From contig JBJOMW010000009.1 in NCBI GenBank assembly GCA_046052145.1, forward strand, positions 1-64,000: a stretch of DNA of 64,000 nt, in the 5' to 3' direction. Below are positions 57,569 to 64,000 of the stretch, piece after piece; position 1 is the first letter of the stretch; every line of letters starts with the position of its first letter. The position numbers were made by a program, and so were the translations under genes. Under the pieces are notes generated by a model. It was not told the DNA's origin, did not search any database, and was given only the letters and a program-made list of their open reading frames with translations. This DNA is from Falsiroseomonas sp046052145. Its GTDB lineage: Bacteria; Pseudomonadota; Alphaproteobacteria; Acetobacterales; Acetobacteraceae.

Positions 57569-59068
57569 ATGGACACCTCGTCGCCCAAGCCGGACCAGCC
57601 CAGCGGGAATGTCCCCGAATTCACCGTGGGTGAGCTGTCGGGCGCCGTCCGGCGCACGCTGGAAGGTGCCTTCGGCCGTGTCCGCGTGCGGGGCGAGGTG
57701 GTGGAGTGCAAGGCCTATGGCCCTGGGCGCTTCTACTTCTCGCTGAAGGACGGCGATCCGGAGCAGAAGGCGAAGCTCAACGCCGTGGTCTGGTCCTGGT
57801 CCGCGGCGCGGACGGGCGTGAAGCCGGAGAACGGGGTCGAGGTCATCGCGACCGGCCGGCTGACGGCCTATGGCGACCGGTCCTCCTACCAGCTGGTGGT
57901 GGATCGGCTGGACTATGCCGGCGAAGGCGCGCTGCTGGCGCGGATCGAGAAGCTGCGCGTGAAGCTGACGGCCGAAGGCCTGTTCGAGGCCGGGCGCAAG
58001 CGCGCACTGCCCGCCCTGCCGCGCGTCATCGGCGTGGTGACGAGCGAGCAGGGCGCGGTGATCCAGGACATCCGCACCACCATCGCGCGCCGCTTCCCGC
58101 GCCGGATCCTGCTTTGGCCCGTGCCGGTGCAGGGCGCTGGCGCGGCCGAGCGCATCGCGGCGGCCATCGCGGGCTTCGGGGCGCTGCCACTCGACGGCCC
58201 GGTGCCGCGGCCCGATGTGCTGATCGTCGCGCGCGGCGGCGGCAGTCTCGAGGATTTGATGGCCTTCAACGAGGAGGTGGTGGTGCGCGCCGCCGCCGCC
58301 TGTCCGATCCCGCTGATCTCTGCGGTGGGCCATGAGACCGACACGACGCTGATCGACTTCGCCGCCGATCGCCGCGCGCCGACGCCGACCGCGGCAGCCG
58401 AGATGGCCGTGCCCGCGCGCGCGGAATTGCTCGCCGCCCTCGACCAGACCGGCGCGCGGCTGCGTGGTGCCGCGACGCGGCTGCTGCGCGCGGCGGAGAC
58501 CACGCTGCTCCGCCTGGAGCGTCGCCTGCCCGACATCCCGGCCCGCGTCACCGACTATCGCCGCCGCCTGGATGAGGCGGCCGACAACCTGCCGGATGCG
58601 CTGCGAAGCTTTGTCCGCGCGAAGCGGGATGCGCTGGCGCCGCTCGCTGTGCCGCATCCGCGCGCGGCCATCGCGGCGCGCCGCCATGCGCTGGAATTGC
58701 TGGATGCGCGCCGTGGTGCTGCCCTCGCCCGGCGCCTGCAGCGCGAGCGCGGCCGCCGGGCGCTGGCGGCCTTCTCCGACGCGCCGCTGACGGCGCTGTT
58801 GCGCGAACGCCGCGCGCGGCTGGACGGGGTGTCGGGCCGGCTGGAGGCGCTGTCCTACACCGCGGTGCTCGCGCGCGGCTTCGCACTGGTGCGCGACGCG
58901 GATGGTGAGCCGCTGACGCGTGCCGCCGATGTCGCGCCCGGGGCGCGGCTGTCCATCGCCTTTGCCGATGGCCAGGTCGCCGCGACGGCCGAGGATGGCG
59001 CGCCGCGCAAGCGGTCGAAGCCGGCCGCGCCGCCTAAGGGTTCCGTGCCGCAAGGATCGCTGCTGTGA
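57569..59068 (+). CDS. xseA: Exodeoxyribonuclease VII large subunit (XseA)
   Basis: A 499-residue single-strand nuclease subunit. The N-terminal OB fold (about 15-115) has FTVGELSGAVRRTLEG and KAYGPGRFYFSLKD. The catalytic domain (about 130-330) has RVIGVVTSEQGAVIQDI, the glycine-rich VARGGGSLEDL and SAVGHETDTTLIDF. A long coiled-coil region and a basic C-terminus follow. The small subunit xseB is not adjacent. The stop overlaps the M23 peptidase gene by ATG/GTGA-type coupling. Confidence 0.95.
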   Translation: MDTSSPKPDQPSGNVPEFTVGELSGAVRRTLEGAFGRVRVRGEVVECKAYGPGRFYFSLKDGDPEQKAKLNAVVWSWSAARTGVKPENGVEVIATGRLTAYGDRSSYQLVVDRLDYAGEGALLARIEKLRVKLTAEGLFEAGRKRALPALPRVIGVVTSEQGAVIQDIRTTIARRFPRRILLWPVPVQGAGAAERIAAAIAGFGALPLDGPVPRPDVLIVARGGGSLEDLMAFNEEVVVRAAAACPIPLISAVGHETDTTLIDFAADRRAPTPTAAAEMAVPARAELLAALDQTGARLRGAATRLLRAAETTLLRLERRLPDIPARVTDYRRRLDEAADNLPDALRSFVRAKRDALAPLAVPHPRAAIAARRHALELLDARRGAALARRLQRERGRRALAAFSDAPLTALLRERRARLDGVSGRLEALSYTAVLARGFALVRDADGEPLTRAADVAPGARLSIAFADGQVAATAEDGAPRKRSKPAAPPKGSVPQGSLL

Positions 59069-59931
59069 CGCCCTGCTGCCCTGAGGATGCGCAACGCGAG
59101 CTGCGTTGCGTCGGCCTGCCCGGCGCGCCGCTGTTCGGGCGTCGGTTGCTGCTGGCCGCGCCCGCGCTGCTGCTCGCGCGCGGCGCGGGTGCGGCCGAGA
59201 TCCAGGGCGAGCCGGCGCAGGGCGGCTTCCTGGTCGGCCGCGCCGCGCCGGGCACGCGGCTGATGCTGGATGGGCGCGTGTTACGCGTCGGGCCGGAGGG
59301 GCAATTCGCCTTCGGCTTCGGCCGCGACCATGGGCCGAGCGCGACACTGGCTGTCACCCCGCCCGCGGGCCGGGCGGAGAGCCGCGCGCTGGCAGTGCGT
59401 CGGCGCGACTGGGACATCCAGCACATCACTGGTCTGCCGCCCGCGCAGGTCACGCCGGATGAGGCGGCGCTGCGCCGCATCACGGCGGAACGCGAAAGGC
59501 TCGGCCTCGCACGCGCGGTGGACAGCGCGCTGACGCAATTCGCGGAGCCGCTGGCCTGGCCCGCGCGCGGGCGCATCAGCGGCATCTTCGGCAGCCAGCG
59601 CGTGCTGAACGGCCAGCCGCGCCAGCCGCATTTCGGGCTGGATGTTGCGGGGCCGGTCGGCACGCCGATCAATGCCGCGCTGGCGGGCAAGGTAACGCTC
59701 TCGGGCGATTTCTTCTTCTTCGGTCAGCTGTTGGTGGTGGATCACGGCCATGGCGTGAACACGCTCTACGCGCATCTGTCCGAACGCCTGGTGGCGGAAG
59801 GCGAGACCGTGGCGCGCGGCCAGCTGATCGCGCGGATGGGCGCGACGGGCCGCGTGACCGGGCCGCATCTGCATTTCTCGCTGTCCTGGTACCAGACCTG
59901 GCTCGATCCGCAGCCATTGCTTCCCGCCTGA
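59065..59931 (+). CDS. M23-family peptidoglycan endopeptidase
   Basis: A 288-residue exported protein. After an N-terminal hydrophobic segment (RRLLLAAPALLLARGAGAAE, about 27-46) comes a small beta domain and then the LytM/M23 domain (about 165-285). Zinc and catalytic residues are visible as QPHFGLDVAG (histidine and aspartate), TLYAHLS and GPHLHFSLSW (HxH). All active-site residues are present, so it should cut cell-wall cross-bridges. Translation starts at GTG overlapping the xseA stop. Confidence 0.9.
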   Translation: MTPCCPEDAQRELRCVGLPGAPLFGRRLLLAAPALLLARGAGAAEIQGEPAQGGFLVGRAAPGTRLMLDGRVLRVGPEGQFAFGFGRDHGPSATLAVTPPAGRAESRALAVRRRDWDIQHITGLPPAQVTPDEAALRRITAERERLGLARAVDSALTQFAEPLAWPARGRISGIFGSQRVLNGQPRQPHFGLDVAGPVGTPINAALAGKVTLSGDFFFFGQLLVVDHGHGVNTLYAHLSERLVAEGETVARGQLIARMGATGRVTGPHLHFSLSWYQTWLDPQPLLPA

Positions 59932-59995
59932 GGGCAGCGGCAACGACGTTGCGCGGGCCGCGTTCGGGCCTCCGCGCGCAGAGGAAGCACACGGC

Positions 59996-60751
59996 ATGCC
60001 CAACACGAGCTTCGCCACCTACCCCAGCCTGCAGAACCGCGTCGTCCTGGTCACCGGCGGCGCGTCGGGCATCGGCGCCGAGCTCGTCGCGCAATTCGCC
60101 GCGCAGGGATCGCGCGTCGCCTTCCTCGATTTCGACGCGGCGAACGGCGCGAAGGTCGCGGCGATGAATGGCGCACTGTTCCTGCCCTGCGACCTGCGCG
60201 ACATCGCTGCGCTGCGGGCCGCGATCGTGAAGGTGCAGGCGCAACTCGGCGATCCGCTGGTGCTGGTCAACAACGCCGCGCGCGACGACCGGCACGGCAT
60301 CGAGACCGTCGAGCCCGACTACTGGGACGAGCGGATGCACACCAACCTGCGGCACATGTTCTTCTGCGCCCAGGCCGTCGCGCCCGGCATGCGCGCGGCG
60401 AAGACGGGCTCCATCATCAACATGGGCAGTGTCAGCTGGATGGGCGCGCAGGGTGGCATGCCGGCCTACACCGCGGCAAAATCCGCCGTGCGCGGCCTGA
60501 CGCGCGGCCTTGCGCGCGACCTCGGCCCGGATGGCATCCGCGTGAACGAGCTGGTGCCGGGCTGGGTCTTCACCGAACGGCAGGAGCAGCTCTGGGCGAC
60601 GCCGGAGGCGGTGGAGCGCCACATGGCCAAGCAATGCCTCAAGCGAAAGGTGATGCCGCCCGACATCGCGCGCATGGCGCTGTGGCTCGCGGCCGACGAC
60701 AGCGCGATGGTGACGGCGCAGTATTTCGTGGTGGATGGCGGCTGCGTGTAG
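59996..60751 (+). CDS. Short-chain dehydrogenase/reductase
   Basis: A 251-residue SDR. The cofactor motif is TGGASGIG (about 20-27), followed by NNAARDD (NNAG variant), the catalytic serine in NMGSVSWMG and the YTAAKSAV tyrosine-lysine pair (about 158-165). D at FLDFDAANG favours NAD over NADP. The C-terminus ends VDGGCV, the usual SDR closing strand. It is similar to sugar or polyol dehydrogenases; the substrate is unknown. A GAGGAAG site precedes the ATG. Confidence 0.88.
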   Translation: MPNTSFATYPSLQNRVVLVTGGASGIGAELVAQFAAQGSRVAFLDFDAANGAKVAAMNGALFLPCDLRDIAALRAAIVKVQAQLGDPLVLVNNAARDDRHGIETVEPDYWDERMHTNLRHMFFCAQAVAPGMRAAKTGSIINMGSVSWMGAQGGMPAYTAAKSAVRGLTRGLARDLGPDGIRVNELVPGWVFTERQEQLWATPEAVERHMAKQCLKRKVMPPDIARMALWLAADDSAMVTAQYFVVDGGCV

Positions 60752-60778
60752 CCTGGGCCGTCCTTTGGCTGCGGCCGG

Positions 60779-61600
60779 TCAGCCGCCCGGGATCCGCCGC
60801 GCCAGGAAGCGCGCCGCCTCCTCCACCGCGCCGGCCGCGCCGAGCTCGTTGTGCCCTGCGCCCGGCGCCTCCCACAGCTCGATGGGCGCGCGCGCGGCGG
60901 CCGCGATCTCGCGGCCCATCGCCGGCGGCACCAGCGTGTCGCGCGCGCCCTGGACGATCAGCACCGGCGCCTCGACCGCCGGCATGCGAGAGAGGCTGTC
61001 GTAGCGGTCCCGCAGCAGCAGGCCCGCGGGCAGCAGCGGATAGTGCAGCCGGGCGAGGGCCAGAAGGCTGGTGTAGGGCGATTCCAGGATGACGGCGGCC
61101 ATCGCGCGTGGCTCCTCCGCCGCCAGCCGGATCGCGAGCCCGGTGCCGAGGGATTCGCCCCAGATCACGGTGCGCGTCGTCGGCACGCCGGCCGCCTGCA
61201 GCGCGCGGAGGCCTGCGCGCGCATCCTCGGCGAGCCCCGCTTCCGAGGGCTGGCCGGGATTGCCGCCATAGCCGCGCCATTGCACGAACAGCGCGCCCCA
61301 GCCGAGTGCTTCGAATTGGCGCGCGCGTCCGGCGCGATGGGCGAGCGAGCCGCCATTGCCGTGCAGATAGAGCAGCACCGGCGCATCCGCCCGCGCCGCT
61401 GGCAGCTGCCACGCCAGAATGTCGAGGCCGTCGGCCGTGCTGAGCCGCATCTCCTGCAGGCTGCCGAGGCCCATCGCCGCCGGCGGTGGCGGCGGCGTGG
61501 GGTCGGGGAAGTAGATCAGCCGGTCCTGGAAGGCCCAGAGCGCCGCCCCGGCCCCGCCCAGCGTCAGCACGACACCGAGTGCGGCTGCGACCAGCGACAT
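60779..61600 (-). CDS. Membrane-anchored alpha/beta-hydrolase
   Basis: A 273-residue protein with an N-terminal membrane helix (ALGVVLTLGGAGAALWAF) and an alpha/beta-hydrolase domain. The HG oxyanion region is YLHGNGGSL (about 75), the nucleophile is in WGESLGTGLA (about 148), the aspartate in VQGARDTLVPP and the histidine in PGAGHNELG. This is the BEM46/YfhR-like group of unknown substrate. It begins 4 bases after ftsK and may share its transcript. Confidence 0.86.
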   Translation of the reverse strand: MSLVAAALGVVLTLGGAGAALWAFQDRLIYFPDPTPPPPPAAMGLGSLQEMRLSTADGLDILAWQLPAARADAPVLLYLHGNGGSLAHRAGRARQFEALGWGALFVQWRGYGGNPGQPSEAGLAEDARAGLRALQAAGVPTTRTVIWGESLGTGLAIRLAAEEPRAMAAVILESPYTSLLALARLHYPLLPAGLLLRDRYDSLSRMPAVEAPVLIVQGARDTLVPPAMGREIAAAARAPIELWEAPGAGHNELGAAGAVEEAARFLARRIPGG

Positions 61601-61604
61601 GGGG

Positions 61605-64000
61605 TCACTCCCGCGGGCCCGGCGCCAGCACCTCGCGCTTGCCGACATGGTTGGCCGCGCCCACCACGCCTTCCTTCTCCATCTGCTCGATCAGCTTGGC
61701 CGCGCGGTTGTAGCCGATGCCAAGATGGCGCTGGATGAAGCTCGTGGAGGCCTTGCCCTCGCGCGTCACCAGCTCCACCGCCTTGTCGTAGAGCGAGCCT
61801 TCGGCATCCGTGTTGCCGCCGAGGAAAGCGCCGGCGGCACCGATATCGCCGTCCTCATCCTCGGTTTCCGTCACTTCCTCGATATAGGACGGCTCGCCCT
61901 GCGAACGCAGGAAGGCAACGATCTCCTCGACCTCCTGGTCGGAGACGAAGGGGCCGTGCACGCGGCTGATCCGCCCGCCGCCGGCCATGTGCAGCATGTC
62001 GCCCTGGCCGAGCAGCTGTTCCGCGCCCTGCTCGCCGAGGATGGTGCGGCTGTCGATCTTCGACGTCACCTGGAAGCTGATGCGCGTCGGGAAGTTCGCC
62101 TTGATCGTGCCGGTGATGACATCCACGGAAGGCCGCTGGGTCGCCATGATCACATGGATGCCCGCCGCGCGCGCCATCTGCGCCAGGCGCTGCACCGCGG
62201 CTTCGATCTCCTTGCCGGCGACGATCATCAGGTCGGCCATCTCGTCGATGACCACGACGATCATCGGCAGCGGTTCCAGCGTGAGCGCCTGATCCTCGAA
62301 GAGCGGCTTGTTGGTGTCCGGGTCGAAGCCGACCTGCACGCGGCGCGTCAGCACCTCGCCCTTCGCCCGCGCGGCCTGGACCTTGTCGTTGTAGCCGCCG
62401 ATGTTGCGCACGCTGAGCTGGCTCATCGCCTTGTAGCGGCGCTCCATCTCCCGCACGGTCCATTTCAGCGCGCCGATCGCCTTGCGCGGATCGGTGACGA
62501 CGGGGGCCAGCAGATGCGGGATGCGGTCATAGACCGACAGTTCCAGCATCTTCGGGTCGATCATGATGAAGCGGCATTCGTCGGGGCTCAGGCGATAGAG
62601 CAGCGACAGGATCATGGTGTTGATCGCCACCGACTTGCCCGAGCCGGTGGTGCCCGCGATCAGCAGATGCGGCATGCGCGCGAGGTCGGCGATCACCGGC
62701 GCGCCGCCGATATCCTTGCCGAGCGCGAGGTTGAGCCGCCCGGAATGCTTCACCCAATCCTCGGCCGCGATCAGCTCGGACAGCAGCACCGTCTCTCGCC
62801 GCGCATTCGGCAGCTCGATGCCGATCACATTGCGGCCGGGGACGGTTGCGATGCGTACCGCGGTGACGGACATGGACCGCGCGATATCGTCCGCGAGCCC
62901 GATGACGCGCGCCGACTTCGTGCCCGGCGCGGGTTCGAGTTCATACAGCGTCACGACGGGGCCGGGGCGGATCTCCACGATCTTCCCGCGCACGCCGTAA
63001 TCCTCGAGCACGGTCTCCAGCATGCGGGCATTGCCCTGCAGCGCTTCCTCGCTCGGCCCGGCGGCGCGCCGCACGGGCGGGCCGGTCAGCAGGTCAAGCG
63101 GCGGGAAGCGCCAGACATCTTCCTGCAGCGGCAGGCTCGGCTGGCGCGCGGCGGCGGCGGGGCGCAGGGGCGCGCTGCGCTCGGCGACGCGCGGCGCGGC
63201 CGGCTTGCGCGCAGCGGGCGGCTCCGGTGCCTGGATCGACACGTCCGGCTCCGGCGCACGCGTCACCACCGGCACGCCAAAGGAAGGTTCGCGGCGAACC
63301 GTGCTGGCCGTTGGCGGGCCAGCTTCGGCGGCCGCATCGGCGCGGCGCAGCATATCGGCGAGCGGCACGCTGGCCTCTCGCCGGCGGCGGATCAGGCCGC
63401 TGAGCGCCTGGAAGGGCCGGGTGAAGCTGCGCGCCGCCGCGCCTGCCGCGCGCGCAGCGAAGCCCGGGCGATGCGCCTCCGGCTCCGCGGCGTCCCGGTG
63501 TGCGGCGGCGCGGTCCCGGTTGGCGGCGACCTGCGCCGCGCCGGAGGCGACCTGTGCCACGCCGGCGGCGGCCACGCGGCCGGCGCTGGCAGCGGCCGAG
63601 ACGGCCGCGCTGCCCGCGGCCTTCCCCGCCCGGCCCCAATCGCCGAGCGTCAGCCCCAGGGCGATGAAGGCGAGCAGCGCTGTCACGCCCCAGACGATCA
63701 TGTGGGTCAGCCCCGTCCCGACCGGGCCGAGCACCGCCTCAAGTAAATCGAGCACGCCCTCGGCCAGCGCCGGGCCGGCCGCGCCGGCGGGGCCGGCATG
63801 GGCGGGCAGGCCGGCGGGCAGCGGCAGCAGCGCGAGCGAGGCTGCGGCGAGCGGCAGCGCCGCCAGCAGGCAGGCCAGCCGCAGGACGAAGGGCGACAGC
63901 CCCCGCTGCGTCGCGAGGCGCCAGGCCCAGGTCATCAGGCAGAGCACGGGCAGCCAGGCGGCAAAGCCCACGCCCTGCAGCAGCATATCCGCCAGATGCG
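61605..64000 (-). CDS. ftsK: DNA translocase FtsK, lacking its N-terminus at the window edge
   Basis: The frame is open to the window end, so the first membrane helices are missing. What remains has two more helices, an alanine/proline-rich linker, and the RecA-like motor. The Walker A motif is AGTTGSGKSV (near 62640) and Walker B is VVVIDEMADL (near 62240); a KOPS-reading gamma winged helix closes the protein (FIQRHLGIGYNRAAKLIEQM). FtsK pumps chromosome ends to the septum and activates XerCD. The nearest internal ATG (63986) is probably not the true start. Confidence 0.95.
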   Translation of the reverse strand, partial: HLADMLLQGVGFAAWLPVLCLMTWAWRLATQRGLSPFVLRLACLLAALPLAAASLALLPLPAGLPAHAGPAGAAGPALAEGVLDLLEAVLGPVGTGLTHMIVWGVTALLAFIALGLTLGDWGRAGKAAGSAAVSAAASAGRVAAAGVAQVASGAAQVAANRDRAAAHRDAAEPEAHRPGFAARAAGAAARSFTRPFQALSGLIRRRREASVPLADMLRRADAAAEAGPPTASTVRREPSFGVPVVTRAPEPDVSIQAPEPPAARKPAAPRVAERSAPLRPAAAARQPSLPLQEDVWRFPPLDLLTGPPVRRAAGPSEEALQGNARMLETVLEDYGVRGKIVEIRPGPVVTLYELEPAPGTKSARVIGLADDIARSMSVTAVRIATVPGRNVIGIELPNARRETVLLSELIAAEDWVKHSGRLNLALGKDIGGAPVIADLARMPHLLIAGTTGSGKSVAINTMILSLLYRLSPDECRFIMIDPKMLELSVYDRIPHLLAPVVTDPRKAIGALKWTVREMERRYKAMSQLSVRNIGGYNDKVQAARAKGEVLTRRVQVGFDPDTNKPLFEDQALTLEPLPMIVVVIDEMADLMIVAGKEIEAAVQRLAQMARAAGIHVIMATQRPSVDVITGTIKANFPTRISFQVTSKIDSRTILGEQGAEQLLGQGDMLHMAGGGRISRVHGPFVSDQEVEEIVAFLRSQGEPSYIEEVTETEDEDGDIGAAGAFLGGNTDAEGSLYDKAVELVTREGKASTSFIQRHLGIGYNRAAKLIEQMEKEGVVGAANHVGKREVLAPGPRE

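Overview
The window is about 70% GC. It reads as chromosomal DNA of a phototrophic alphaproteobacterium that makes bacteriochlorophyll a, most likely a member of the Acetobacteraceae (Roseomonas/Rhodopila-like); that placement is inferred from gene content and order, not from a marker gene. No rRNA, tRNA, insertion sequence, prophage or CRISPR array was seen.

Bases 1-25,000 form the core of a photosynthesis gene cluster. A rightward superoperon runs crtE(end)-crtF-bchC-bchX-bchY-bchZ-pufB-pufA-pufL-pufM-pufC. It carries a tandem PpsR/CrtJ operator in front of bchC and a strong RNA hairpin between pufA and pufL. Next comes a carotenoid region: crtI, a second crtD-like flavoprotein with a DUF2306-like membrane protein, a divergent cytochrome P450, an ATP-grasp ligase, and the usual crtD-crtC pair. 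The control module follows: ppsR, a bacteriophytochrome without a histidine-kinase ATPase domain, and heme oxygenase, joined by overlapping start and stop codons. crtB, crtA, pufQ and pufX are not seen here.

Bases 25,300-35,400 hold the polyhydroxybutyrate genes: phaR, a PhaE-like small protein overlapping a short PHA synthase, phaA, and phaB 6 kb away. Between them lie an orphan CheZ, glyoxalase II, a GST, a cupin, two methyltransferases, an EamA exporter and a double-YciI protein. Upstream of phaB an FNR/FixK-type box sits 41.5 bases before a predicted start, followed within 90 bases by a strong intrinsic terminator and no convincing gene. This is a candidate small RNA.

Bases 36,000-64,000 are housekeeping and central metabolism. 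They include metX-metW, chorismate mutase-hisC-tyrA, an amidase, enoyl-CoA hydratase with a two-subunit 3-oxoacid CoA-transferase, MaoC and an NDP-forming acyl-CoA synthetase, an envelope and sugar-nucleotide group, a lone TctC receptor, tadA, rluB-rsmD, purD, xseA, an M23 peptidase and the 3' part of ftsK.

The points most worth following up are the P450/ATP-grasp/second-CrtD carotenoid island under a probable PpsR operator, LH1 polypeptides that lack both tryptophans which normally tune absorption, the kinase-less phytochrome paired with a single-cysteine PpsR, and the FNR-linked sRNA candidate.
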